A stretch of 64,000 nt of DNA from Malaya genurostris (Eukaryota; Arthropoda; Insecta; Diptera; Culicidae), in assembly GCF_030247185.1 (NCBI RefSeq), contig NC_080571.1, forward strand, positions 9,086,001-9,150,000. Direction: 5' to 3'. How positions within the stretch are numbered: the first letter of the stretch is position 1; each line of letters opens with the position of its first letter. Under the pieces are notes generated by a model. That model saw only the letters and a program-made list of their open reading frames with translations. It made no database searches and was not told the DNA's origin. Position numbers and translations under genes: made by a program. This document shows positions 1-11,097 of the stretch, in pieces.

Positions 1-2340
1 CAGCCGTGAAGTAAGGACAATAATCGTAAATAGCATCTTTGTTTCAACGAATTAGGATTCGTTCCTTCCCGACCGGTGAAACTGGTCCAACGACTACATA
101 GTTTTATAGTAGAAGCTACGTGGAGTCCATCAATTCGTAATAAACATCAGCCCCGAGGTGATGGATCATTTATGCACCATATCAAACCGAGTGCTGATCC
201 AATTTGGACTAGGTCATAAAAATGGCCTTCCGCCATACAGTCATCCATTTCGTCACGCATCGGGAAGTGATTCGTCGCCCTAACGATATAATGATCTATT
301 ATTATGATTACGGCCACCAGCGGAGGGCGACTTCCTCACCCGCGCACCGTTCGGCCAGATTCCGGTTCGATTCGGTTGAGAGAACGAGAGACAGAGCGAG
401 AGAGAGAGAGGTGTCCAACCGAAATGCGAGGAAAAAGCTTTTATCTCGTCGATCATCAAATCAGCTACCCTCGAACTGACCGAACCGGGATGTTGTGTTT
501 TCTCTCCCGCAGGACCAAACGCGCACCACCCGAACATTGAAGGTGGTGATGGCCTCCATCCATCATCTATTAACCAATTTAGCAACACCAGGCCATTTGT
601 CAGTGATGATGGGCAAACATCTGTTATTTCGGCTCGGTGGATATTTATATCAGTCATTGGATCGCCTTTATGATTCTCTGATTTCTGTCCTTCCCTGCCC
701 TGCTTTCCGGTGGCTGATGAGGTTTACTTTCGATCGGTTGCTGGGGAAAGGGGTCCCCTGGGAACGAGCGCCGGATGAAAAAAAAACAAACGTTGATGGA
801 GGGGGTGTGCCGGACAGGAAGAAAATTTCATTAAAGCTGAAACTCTGCTCGATTTCAAAATTATTGCAATAAGGCAATTCAATCTTTCGCTGCCATCATG
901 AGAAGGGAAATGTCTCTAAGAAGATATCTCTTCATAGCATATCTTGAAAACAGAGCGAAGTCAACTCTTTTGTTCAGTTTTGTAATATGGCTGTACGTGC
1001 ATTCCGAAAGAAACACCATCGGGACACAACGACCATTCGTTCGTGTAGTGCACAAAATCAAAGATTTCCCCGTCAAAAGACCGCCAGTCAGGCAGCAGAC
1101 CACTTGAGTCGGGAAAATCAAAGACGAACGCATTCATTCAGGCAGCAATTTTGCTCTTTCGCAGTTTCCTATTTTTTCCATACACAATCACACACATACA
1201 TACACACATTCAGTGAACTGAGGCCTCCAGTCAAAGGATGTGAGAACGCGAACCTGAAGTGAAGAGTGAGAGAGCGAAAAATTGAAATAAATTATACCTT
1301 TTCTGACTGCACTTTTAAGTGGCGAAGCGAAATACTCTTGTAAAACATCAAATGGCGAAATTTGTGTTTTTCCTTCCACACACAAACGGGAAATCCCGCA
1401 CTTTTTTTTTGCACCGCTGTTCACCTTCCGCGGATTCGGATCGTGTTTGAAAAATCAGGAAACCACAAACCATACAAAAAAAACACACAAATCCGAACGC
1501 GGAGTGAGCTCTTGTATCGCATCAAGACCTCTCATTCTGAACCTCGGAATGTTTAACCATATGGAACAACGGGTTTCACCTAGCGAGGAATACCACCGGT
1601 TGCGGGAAATGGGATGGCAGAGGATCGGTGGCCGGCAATAATTATAATCGTAAATCGCTGAAGCTCGCCGCCTTGCTGGGAAACACTCGAGGGCTGCCTG
1701 CCAGGTTCGTTTTTCGTACCGCGTACATTTTTGTTGTCGCTGATGTTGCATGGTACGCCAGGACGTGTGTACGGAAGTTGGACCAGGCTACCGCCGTATT
1801 TGCCGAAGAGACCAATTCTCCTCTCTGAAGTGAGGAAAAGCACACATGTCAAAAGAAAAATTACAGGATGCTTGTGGAAAACAATTCACCAGTTTTTGAT
1901 GGGAAAGCCGTGGCTTGGGTGGAACTCGGGTCGTAGTTTGATTTCCTTATAGTCATTGCTGCAAGTTAATACGAGTTAACAATGCACAAGTCAACGCAGC
2001 ATGTTCTCCACTGCCTTGAAACGATTGCAGACGTGGAGTTCTACTGCTTCAGTTACTTTGAGCTGCTTTTTTTTCAAGATTTATAATTTATAAAGACCGT
2101 ATTCTTTGTAATTGCAACCCATTTTCAGTCGCGTCATTTAAATATCTAAATTCATGTCTTATCTGCATAAAATGCAACAAACTTAATTTTTCGTACAATA
2201 TACAACGATGATAAAAATCTTTTTTTTTGTATGAATAAGACTTGATCGCGAAAAAAATAATGTGGCTGTATCTGAATTGAGTCAATGGAATAAAAAATGT
2301 TATCGTGTTCCTTGTTAGCTCTTAGCGGAAAATTGAATGG
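1..2340. other. Unique DNA, no gene recognised
   Basis: No open frame here shows a recognisable domain, and the frames overlap on both strands as expected by chance. A short GA-rich run lies near 385-412 and a CA/TACA-rich run near 1186-1210. GC content looks higher than in the transposon-rich stretches, so this may be single-copy intronic or intergenic DNA. Confidence 0.5.
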
Positions 2341-2343
2341 GGA

Positions 2344-2817
2344 TTGAGGTTGAGGGTACTTCTCTCTGAATCCTTCACCGTTACTTCGGGTGTTCCACAA
2401 GGGAGCCATCTTGGATCACTTCTCTTTGTTCTATTCGTTAACGGGTATAGCGTGATGGGTAAGTCGATGCCTTTCACGCAGCCCGCCTGGGTTCGATTCC
2501 CAACCCCGCACATAGGGTCAGAAAGTTTTTCTGGCCCGAAGAGGTGAATGACATTAATGTTAGAGCCTCTATAATTGAAACAAAAAAAAAACTGCTATGA
2601 TAAAAATGGCATGACAGTGAACGACAAGAAATGTAATGCAAGAACTTTCTCACGGGCACATTCACCGACTTTATTTGAATATTCACATGTTCACATCGAC
2701 CGGATCGAAAGAGTTCAAAAGTGTTTCGTCCGATTTGCTCTTCGACGACTAGAACAACGACGGGTTATAAAATACCAATTTTTTTTATTTATGAACGGTC
2801 CCTTATCTTGTCAATAA
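2344..2817 (+). pseudogene. Non-LTR retrotransposon reverse transcriptase remnant
   Basis: Near 2365-2442 the plus strand encodes TSGVPQGSHLGSLLFVLFVN, which fits the conserved S-G-x-P-Q-G-S block of LINE reverse transcriptases just before the YADD catalytic motif. Coding resumes at about 2593 with NGMTVNDKKC and TFSRAHSPTLFEYS. It then jumps to HIDRIERVQKCFVRFALRRL, typical of the region after the catalytic core in Jockey-like mosquito LINEs. The YADD block and several hundred bases are missing, and a SINE sits between the two halves. This is a dead, internally deleted fragment. The exact clade is uncertain. Confidence 0.75.
2442..2592 (+). repeat. tRNA-Glu-derived SINE, Feilai-like
   Basis: The 5' part resembles tRNA-Glu: a CTTTCAC anticodon loop (anticodon TTC) and a perfect B box, GGTTCGATTCCC, at about 2490-2503. 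The tail carries the hairpin-like words AGAAAGTTTTTCTGGCCCGA and CCTCTATAATTGAAAC, followed by an A-run. Structure and wording match what I recall of the Feilai SINE of Aedes. It lies inside the LINE remnant at 2344-2817 and is therefore younger than it. A second copy is at 37638-37792 on the other strand. No target duplication was found here. Confidence 0.8.
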
Positions 2818-3047
2818 GCAGTGAAATCGAACACTGCTGAATTGCCAAACCTCTCAATTATACAGAGAAGACTACGAAGCGTTAGAGTTTTATGTTTTCC
2901 CCAATGAATTCGTGGTTGCTTGTAGGTCCTCTTAAAAATTTCTTTCCCGGCAAGCGATTTGCAATAGCGGAGATAAAACTTCACAAGGAAGACTGCTTGA
3001 AAAACGCATTTTTTGTGGTGATTAGACTAGCTGTATCACATAACCGT

Positions 3048-3180
3048 TTCGTATACTTTATGTTTCGTCTTCGACTTGTCACTAAACTTTATATCTGCTT
3101 GGCGGTTTATGTTGAACTGCAGGGTAGTATAGCAGTTCAACATAATCTGTTATGCACTGACGAGTCGAAGACGATACAAA
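3048..3180. repeat. Dispersed repeat with two nested hairpins
   Basis: The outer arms (TTTCGTCTTCGACTTGTCA at 3063-3081 and the near complement at 3158-3175) enclose inner arms at 3106-3120 and 3132-3145 (TTTATGTTGAACTGC against GCAGTTCAACATAA). Related copies occur at 59486-59752 and 63918-64000. The symmetry suggests a small foldback/MITE element or a structured retrotransposon tail. It has no coding capacity. Confidence 0.65.
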
Positions 3181-3344
3181 AAAAGATTAAGCACAAAAAC
3201 GATTAAACTCTAAATGACATTTACTTCTTCATCTAACATTCAAAAGTCCTTATATGTGCCAACGGCATCAAGCTTTTTTTGGAAATAAGCAATACTAAAG
3301 ACATTGTAACATTTCAACACGAAATAATCAAACTTCAAATAAAC
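3181..3344. other. Spacer, no feature seen
   Basis: AT-rich sequence between the hairpin repeat and the mariner remnant. Nothing recognisable. Confidence 0.4.
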
Positions 3345-3678
3345 GCAATCAAATCAAATCAATATCATTTAGACGAAAAGTTCTAACTCCCTTTATCCAC
3401 ATATATTTAGGATGCAAACTTGTAACTTCTATGAAATCCCCTGTCAGGTCGATACTCCTTGATCCCATCCAACTTTTTGGTTCCGTCGTAAATATTATTT
3501 TGTGGCAGGTCTGCAAAATACTCCCCCTTGGTGTCAATGAGCTGCTCGCATGGGATTTTTTTTATTGATGTGACATCTTTTGAAGTTTGGAAACAGATGT
3601 AGTCTAGGGTGTCGAATCGGGGGAATAAAGTGGGGAAGAAATCGGAGCTCTAAATCTCTCTTGACTGCAATACTCTTG

Positions 3679-3719
3679 AAGACTGTCTCAGAAAGTATGG
3701 ACGCACTTTGATTTCGCTG
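3679..3719 (+). repeat. Left terminal inverted repeat of ITmD37E element
   Basis: Starting AAGACTGTCTCAGAAAGTAT, this matches the right end in about 25 of the first 27 positions and then diverges, except for a shared CGCTG near 3714-3719. Confidence 0.8.
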
Positions 3720-3813
3720 TTAATAATTCACAAGTGTTAGATATTCAAATTTTATTCGATATACTGATAATATTAGACTACAACAACAGAATATTATTCT
3801 CAAAATTTGTTAC

Positions 3814-4839
3814 CTAGCCATTGTAGACTAGTTGGCGCACCTTCTTGCGAACGTTCCTCATTAAATTCCGTACAGACTTCTTGGCGACAAGTTCTGACAC
3901 TTTTTTCGAATCTTTTTCGAGCTGTTGAATGGTTTCGGCTACCGAGACATGTTTCCTAAGATGTGCCTTCGTTAATGCCCAAAATTTCTCAATTGGTCGA
4001 AGTTGTGAGCAATTTGGTGGATTCATGTCTTTTGGGACGAAAGTGACATTTTTGGTAGTATACCATTCTACCGTTGATTTCGAGTAGTGGCAAGCAGCAA
4101 GATCTGGCCAGAAGACAACAGGAACCTTGTGGCTTCGAATCATGGGTAGAAGTCGTTTTTGTAAACATTTCTTGATGTATATTTCGCTGTTCATTGAAGC
4201 AGTGGTAATGAAGGGTTTCGAAATCTTACCGCAGCTACAAATTGCTTGCCAGACCATAGCTTTCTTACCAAATTTTTCGACTTCAATCGATGTCTCGGAC
4301 TGGATTAACACTTGCCCTTCTCGTACCGTATAATATTGTGGTCCCGGCAAGGATTTATAATCGAGTTTCACGTAGGTTTCGTCGTCCATGATTATGCAGT
4401 TCAAATTTCCAGCAAGAATCGTATTGTAGAGCTTTCGAACCCTCGGCTTGATCGATGCTTCTTGTTTCGGACTACGTTTTGGTTGTTTCTGCTTCTTATA
4501 GGTTCGAAGATTCAAACGTTCTTTAGTACGAAGAACATTTGACTTCGAAGTGCCCACTTTTTTAACCACATCCCGAACTGAAACCTCCTTCTTTTGCTCG
4601 AACGCCTTCAGTATACGTTTATCCAACTGAGGGTTAGCAGGACCTTTATTTCGATTTATCCTCAAAGGTGTTTTCGGTTTATCCTCAACGGTGTTATCCT
4701 CACTAAACTTCCTGATTGCATTTCGCACGGCCATTTCACTTACTCCTTCCATTTTTGCTGTCTTTCTCAGTGACAGTCCGCGTTCTGTGCACCATTTGTA
4801 CACAATTTTTCGACGTTGTTCTGCTGAAAGTCCACGCAT
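3814..4839 (-). CDS. Tc1/mariner transposase, DD37E type (341 aa), intact
   Basis: Cut-and-paste transposase of the IS630/Tc1/mariner superfamily. The open frame extends upstream to 5025 but runs through the terminal repeat, so the Met at 4839 (MRGLSAEQRRKIV) is the likely start. It gives 341 aa, normal for the family. Residues 6-50 form a first helix-turn-helix (LSLRKTAKMEGVSEMAVRNA) and residues 73-125 a second one ending in a basic KKQKQPKR stretch that could be a nuclear localisation signal. Catalytic residues are D153 in MDDETYVK, D246 in FWPDLAACHYS and E284 in RPIEKFWAL. Exactly 37 residues separate the last two, which defines the DD37E spacing described for mosquito ITmD37E elements. 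There is no internal stop or frameshift. A truncated relative is at 50390-50935. Activity cannot be judged from sequence alone. Confidence 0.9.
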   Translation of the reverse strand: MRGLSAEQRRKIVYKWCTERGLSLRKTAKMEGVSEMAVRNAIRKFSEDNTVEDKPKTPLRINRNKGPANPQLDKRILKAFEQKKEVSVRDVVKKVGTSKSNVLRTKERLNLRTYKKQKQPKRSPKQEASIKPRVRKLYNTILAGNLNCIIMDDETYVKLDYKSLPGPQYYTVREGQVLIQSETSIEVEKFGKKAMVWQAICSCGKISKPFITTASMNSEIYIKKCLQKRLLPMIRSHKVPVVFWPDLAACHYSKSTVEWYTTKNVTFVPKDMNPPNCSQLRPIEKFWALTKAHLRKHVSVAETIQQLEKDSKKVSELVAKKSVRNLMRNVRKKVRQLVYNG

Positions 4840-4952
4840 TTCGAAACAAACTAATGAAAACGAATAAACAACTGCACAAGTGGTTAGAGAAGAGTGTAAA
4901 CCACAGGACGAAGCCGTAAAAATTGACAGATTCTGGACCATTGCGAAATGGC

Positions 4953-4992
4953 AGCGGTTTTTGGTTGCGTCCATACTTTCTGGGACAGTCTT
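4953..4992 (-). repeat. Right terminal inverted repeat of ITmD37E element
   Basis: Read on the minus strand it begins AAGACTGTCCCAGAAAGTAT. It lies about 110 bp upstream of the transposase start, inside the artificially long open frame that reaches 5025. Confidence 0.8.
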
Positions 4993-5640
4993 TATGTGCC
5001 GACTTTCCGTTTTATGTGAGGCCATTTCTAAGCAATTTGGCTGTCAATTGCTCTAATAATGCTCCCGCTGTTGATGGTTTCACCCTTTTCGAAAAGCGTA
5101 TCATGAAAATCCCAGAAAACCAACTCTATCACCTTTCCGACCCATTAAGACTTTGTAGACTGCTCTGGAACACTCGTGACTGCATCATTCCTCTGCCCGG
5201 AAAAAATTCTGTTCTCTAAAGTATAATAATGTATTAAGATTTCATCACCAATTACTAATTGACGCCCATTGTCCACTGGACTCCGCGTCAGCATTGCCAA
5301 ACACGTTTTCGAAGTGCGCTCGCATTCATGTTTTTGGAACTGAGTCAGCATGCACGGTACGGTACAGCAATTTACCATCTGAAGAATCTTGCTCAAAAGT
5401 ACAAATCCTTGGTAATTCGCTCACCTTCACTTTCCGGTCGACCAACACCAATACATTTTATGTTATTTTTTTAATATTTTGAAACAAAAAACCAGCCGCT
5501 GTGGCAGTCAAATTTTGGCCATTACGAAACGCTCGAAACCAATAATTCACGGTGTAGTCTGAAGCAACACTAGCCCCATACTATTCATCCAACTTTTCTT
5601 CAGTTTCAATCATCGTTTTGTCTCTCAAAAGCTAGTGTTT

Positions 5641-6420
5641 CATGAGATAACGGTAATCGGTTATTTTTCATACGAAACGAATGGCGATATCGTGCTGAAT
5701 TTTGGGCATATGGCAACATATTTTTTTATTGCTAGGCATTTTATCGGTGGAAGAGGTTTCGTTTCACACAATCTGGCAACATTGAGGACAGTTTTCTATA
5801 TCGTTTATTTTACCCCAGCTATAGTCAGTATTGTACAAAATACTTCACTTTTGCTTATCAGCTGAGATGGCACAGCTAAATGGGAATACCATTTTGATAA
5901 GAACTACTAATGCACTGTAAATTGAAGACGAAACATGCATTATATGTATTTCGTACAAAATAGTTACATTTGAACAATTACGGAAATTAACAATACAAAC
6001 AGTTGCAAAACCCATTTTACCATTTTACTGTATTAACATTGACGATTTTTTTCAATATGTATTCAACAAGCTCATTATTTCCTAATATAATGTGACGCGT
6101 ATTCCTTTGTTCATTTATTCTTCATTTTCAAAACACGATATTAATCAGGGAAAATGATAAAAAGGTTAAGACAGACAAGTATTGAAGATTTTAGAATTAG
6201 GCATTCTTAAGCTTTTAACTTGAAGCAATTTCAAATGTGGTTATTTTATAAAATAATCCTTATTTTCAATAAACAACACATCAGATTAAAATCATTATTG
6301 TATTTCTTAATGCTTGATCAAAAATTCTTTGTATTCCATTGCTCCATAATCTGTGGCATACTCACTGGGAAATTTGACATATTTAAAACATAATTGTTAA
6401 AAAAGTGAATTTTACGTGAA
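5641..6420. other. AT-rich DNA, no gene recognised
   Basis: Only short frames without recognisable motifs. Probably old repeat or intergenic DNA. Confidence 0.4.
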
Positions 6421-6740
6421 GATTTTTAGTCTTTCTCTATAGAAAGGTAAAAGAATTTTCTTGTTTTCTAGAAGCTGACTGAACCGATTTTAACATTGAT
6501 CAAGCTCGAAGATCAAATTGCAGACACTTCTGGTTCTGTAGTAATATAATCGAAAAAGTGTCGTAACCGACACATCGTGTTTTGTTTTCAACCCTCATTT
6601 TTTCAGAATGTAATCAATGAAAAAATTTAAATGTATCATTACTATTGATTATCCGAATCAGTCTTAATGAAAAATTAATGTTCAAATGAGACTGTTTGAA
6701 TGACAAGAGAAAGGCATTATCATACCACTAGGTGGATTAG
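6421..6740 (+). repeat. Dispersed 'CCTTTCTC/CCACCTAGTGG' repeat, copy 1
   Basis: Begins with CTTTCTCTATAGAAAGGTAA and ends with AGAAAGGCATTATC, ACCACTAGGTGG and ATT. In between it holds one unit of the module AACCGATTTTAAC, GATCAAGCTCGAAGATCAAA, CGTAACCGACA, which is tandemly repeated in the copy at 18505-19635. It is non-coding. The short palindromic end ACCACTAGGTGG recurs in at least five copies in this window. Confidence 0.75.
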
Positions 6741-9700
6741 GTAGAGGTATTTAGGATTTATACCAACATTTCGTTCACTGTATCTAATACAGATAATTAA
6801 TTTCTACCAACGCCTAATTATGTATACTAAAAAAGAAATGCTTTTGATTGTATTATTTTCATGAGTAGCATTAAATAGCATGAATAGCAATTCTACTATA
6901 TCAATTGTAGGTAAAATGACAATATCGACATTCAACTAAACTTTTAAATCGAAGATTTTCAATGTATTTGTGTAATAAATTACGTTAAATGCTGTGCTTA
7001 CGTGAAAATTTCCACAGATTGATGTTTCTCTTGCTTTGGTTTGCTTACCAGTGGAACTGTGAGACTATTCTTATTACTCGCAATCGAGGCTCATTAATTT
7101 TGCACTTGTATATATTGAAACCTAAATCGACCATCACGGCTAAGACGGCTCAGGTGGAAATTACTATTGGCCTCGTGTCGATACGAAGCAAATCTTGCGA
7201 AAGGTTACAAAATTGAAATTGGTACTTAATTTTGATGACATCATCAAATTTAACGGTTCCCATTTGCGCTCGGGCAACACAGATTGACTAATGTATCTGC
7301 ATTATTTATGCGGTGTTTTTATTCTAGCTGTGCTTATGTAATCACTGCCTTACAAGCCCATGTCCCGCGGCAGGATTTAAAATCAATTTTTTTCCTCTCG
7401 TTGCTCGTTGGCAGGTTTTTCAGTGTTCGACGAGGCATAACCGAGTGCGGGTTTGTCTTCGGGGTAGGGAAGGTAAAAATGTAATTTCTTTCGAAAGAAG
7501 AATCGTTTTTTTTCTTGTTTTCCGACCTAGTCATTTTTTAAATTGATACTGGAATAATAGACTCGTTAATAAGATGCTTTGGAAATAAGGTGATAGGATG
7601 GAATAATGAATTGAATGTCTGTTACTTCAACGGAACTTTGTTTTGTTTTGATTGGTTTTGGTTCACGTTCGATATATGATTGCTCCAAGTACTGAAAGTT
7701 TCACAGGAGTTAAATTAGCTTTATGTTTTGAAATAACTATTGTAGTTTAGTAGCCCCTTCCAGACGATCACTGCATTGCAACATCTTAAAAGGCATTGTA
7801 ATGATTTAATTGACAGTTTGTGTTGAACTGCTAATGCCACTTCGCGTACATAAAATTAACACTGTTTGCAAAACATCTATTATTTTTTCTGACGTGCCGA
7901 ACGAGGTTCAAAGATCCATCAGTGACTACTATTTGATGTCTTTACGTCTGCTAAAATGTTCATGTTATACCACAAAGTGCGAGTCATTACACTATGTCAG
8001 TTTCCTATGACCAATTATATATTAAGCTCACCAATCACATAAATTTGTGAAATCAACCTGTACAAGTTAATCTATTATCAAGCAGTAAAATGCTCAGATT
8101 ATTGGATCCTACATTATCAGTTCCTTGTTTTTCATATAAACTTTAAGTAATTATTTGTTCACGGCTGTCGGCGACAACAGAAAGAAGAAAAAAAGATGCA
8201 CACTAAGCGAAGCGCCACCCCCCCTAATCTTCGAAACAAACCAACGATCCGGATAAAGGAAAAAAAATCATCGTAGCCAGGTTGATTTTTACATTTCTCC
8301 ATTAAGATTGTTTCACCTATCAGATCTCTGTCAAAAACGAACGAACAACACTCCGGGGGTTGATCTGGGAAGCATGCGGTAGCGCGAGTCCTGCTGCTCT
8401 AATAAGCTCCGAGGAGCAGCACCGAAGCGAATGGTATGTTATGTTTTGTTATCATTACAAAATCGCACAACATGAAATGGAAGAAAAATTATCTCCTCCT
8501 TGTTCGGATTTTCCGCTAGCCCTCCGTGTTCCACCCATCCGCTGAGGACGTTGTTTGTGCGGTATGTGGTTCTTATTAACCTGAAATTAAAAGTCTGCTC
8601 CCGATTCGCCTTAAGGTGAAGACATATAATTTTTTTTTGCTGTTGTTCCATTCAACGTGATGGAAAAATAACCACCCGTCGACGGCGGTTCGTGCTATTT
8701 TTACTCTCACAACAAATAATCTGGGAAATTGAGTATGCGGTTATGATGCGGAGTTCAGAGCTGTCACCGGAATAATGGATTAGCATTTTCGTACGTAACG
8801 TATTTGACTGAGCTGTTTTGGAGAATGAATGCAATGCTAGTGTTTTAAGCTACTCTCAGATTAAAATGTTTAATTTCAATATCTCTGCTAAAACAGCTCT
8901 CCTCCATGTTCAAATTGGTGCCATCAAATTACGAAGCAGAACCCGTTCAGGCGTTGAAGTCTTTGTCGTGTGATTTTTTTTTCTTCTCAAGCAATCTGTA
9001 ATGAACCTCAGTAGAGTACCGAGCAAATCTCCTCCCCCGGAAAGGTTTAACCGGAAACGGGCCCTCTTTCTCTCCGTTCGAGAGCAGAAGCAATCAATTG
9101 TGGAGAAATTGAGAGCCAATCGATAATTGATTTGTGCCGGTTTTCCCTCGACTGTTCGGTTGGCAGTCACTCGAGACCAGTTTTATTCAACCGCCTCGGA
9201 GAGTAGAAGCGATCCGCTCTTTTTACTTATTGCGCGGTTGTTCATTTTACTCCGCGCGCGGGTCGAACCCAGGATACGGGTAGGAAAAAAAGACACTAAA
9301 CTACGGGTCCTTATCGATGATAAGCACTTGCGCTCTGGGAACCGACTGGAGTATTTAGCCTCCGCCTTCGACAAAGACGGGATCGGCGGTGAGGGTTTAA
9401 TGAGAACAAATGTGCCAGGTGGGCAAGATGTTAGTACAGCTAGTACTGCATTTCTAATGATCCGGTTAACGCGGCATGAGCGGGAGCTCAGTTCAATTTT
9501 ATTAATTCATTTTAATATATTCCACGATGTTTCGCAGCAACTTCAGCATGATTATTCAAAAGAAAATACGTCGACTTAAAATAAAATAAAATAAGATCAA
9601 AACAATTCACTTTCGTATCTCGTTCGATACAGTAATAAAAAACTCACATTCTGTCAGCGAGCAGCTCATTATGCTACAACAAGCCTACAATCAAAACCGA

Positions 9701-11097
9701 AGGATGTTCTTCAACACGCCGGTTTCAAGCCACCCCAAAGATGATTGCGTTCGTAGAACCTCAATAAATTCTTTATAAAGTAGTATAGTTAATCGATTAC
9801 AGAGTAAAACTTATGTACGTACGAAAGAAGTCTCTCCTCAGAATTACCAGTGGACACGGTTATGCGGGAAATAGGAATCTTCTTCCTAAATTAACATTCA
9901 CAATAAAGAACTGCTATACTTGCTATACCTGCTTGAACCGGCCTTATGATTTGCTTGTTAGAACAAAGTGCATCACTTGCTTCAGATTTTCAGATAGGGA
10001 AAAATCGGGAATTTCAAACCATATTTTGATTTGATTCTGACTGTTAACTCACTTGAAGTATGCAATTTTCCAAAATTGTAGAAAAATAAATTAAACTAGA
10101 TACTAAGTTCTACGTTTTAGGATTTATAGAATTTAAAAATTCAAATTTTTTTCCAATTTGAAAAATGAAAAAAAAGATTATAATAAAGAATATAGATAGA
10201 AAATCGATGATGTTTATCGAAGCCGCAATTACCGATTGTTCAGGTTTTGCAGTGTAACGATAAATTTCCAAACAGAACATTTTAAAAAGCTTGAAATTAG
10301 CCACGTGTCTATTTTTTGTCAACATTTTATTTTTAACTATTTATTAATTTTACTTACTTTGACGGTTCGAGGGCTGCCTCTGAGTGTATATTTTTCCAAA
10401 AAAATCATCCTTTCTGTGATTTCTTTCCACTCCGTGGATCATCCGTGTGTTATCTTTCCACTCCATCATTGCTAAAAGGATAATTTCCTGTTATTTCGCA
10501 TGAAAAATCCCCTAGAAGAACAAAATTTCATGCAAAAAAATTTTTTAAGATTGTAAATAATATTCACACACCATGATTTTAAATATATCTATCTGGCTTA
10601 CCTTTACTAAAAAAAAATGTTGGAAAACCAATGTAATTTTTAAAACACGAAATAGCTTTTGAAACTTAAAAAATCGTGTGATTATCGCAGAGAGCACAAA
10701 ATACGATTCGACTGGTTTGAAAGAATTGAAATTAAGCTGAAATAATACTGTGACAGAAATTTCGTGTAAATATATGCTGGATAATGACAGACAAGACGAA
10801 TGGTTCGAAATGCTCTATGGTTCGAAATTTCTTACTTTCCCCTAGTAATATAAATATCCCTCACATTCCGTCTCTTGAAAATCCTAACACACTCTCTTAT
10901 TCGGGATATGAACGTGAAATTCGATATATTCATTCAATACCTTAATCTGAAAGATGAGATATCTAAAAAAAGGTCAATCAGCCTAGTTTTTTTTAAATGT
11001 AACAAAGATGAAGTTTTGCGAAAGTCAAATTCATTGACTTTTTATGAATGTGACATACCTAAACGGAATTTTATTAAAAAACGCAAAATTTCAATTT
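6741..11097. other. Long stretch without a recognised gene
   Basis: Mixed AT-rich and moderately GC-rich sequence. The frame at 9127-9579 (150 aa, plus) is the longest but has no recognisable domain and low-complexity character, so I treat it as non-coding. The stretch 8160-9600 is relatively GC-rich and may be single copy. A short repeat at 10372-10478 (CTCTGAGTGTATATTTTTCC) resembles the interior of the inverted-repeat element at 55476-55633. Confidence 0.45.

Larger units (their letters stand above)
3679..4992 (-). mobile_element. ITmD37E-type Tc1/mariner element, full length
   Basis: A single transposase gene (3814-4839, minus) is flanked by terminal inverted repeats. Both ends read GACTGTCYCAGAAAGTATGG followed by ACGCA, from 3681 on the plus strand and from 4990 on the minus strand. 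The element is about 1.3 kb, the usual size for IS630/Tc1/mariner transposons. It sits inside an older mariner copy. TA dinucleotides occur close to both ends (3671-3672 and 4993-4994), but the exact target duplication is not certain because the outermost bases differ. The uninterrupted gene and conserved ends suggest a young insertion. Confidence 0.85.
3345..5640 (-). pseudogene. Decayed mariner (DD34D) transposase split by an ITmD37E insertion
   Basis: On the minus strand, 5640-5000 encodes mariner pieces in several frames: NYWFRAFRNG near the HTH, then DRKVKVSELPRIC, then VIGDEILIHYYT (the first catalytic block, normally TGDETWIHYYT), then VFWDFHDTLFEKGETINS. The trail stops at about 5000, where the D37E terminal repeat starts. 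It resumes beyond the other end of that element, at about 3665, with FLPHFIPPI, LHLFPNFKR, YFADLPQNN and DGTKKL, which fit the mariner C-terminus (LPHPPYSPDLAP, FLFPNLKR, YFADLPKTYFSDGLKKLE). The HHDNAP block with the second aspartate was not found. Multiple frameshifts and stops make this copy dead. Outer limits are approximate. Confidence 0.75.

Noticed and set aside
4840..5025. N-terminal 62-codon extension of the D37E transposase (start at 5025)
   Set aside because: It runs through the terminal inverted repeat and into mariner sequence outside the element. The Met at 4839 fits the family start.
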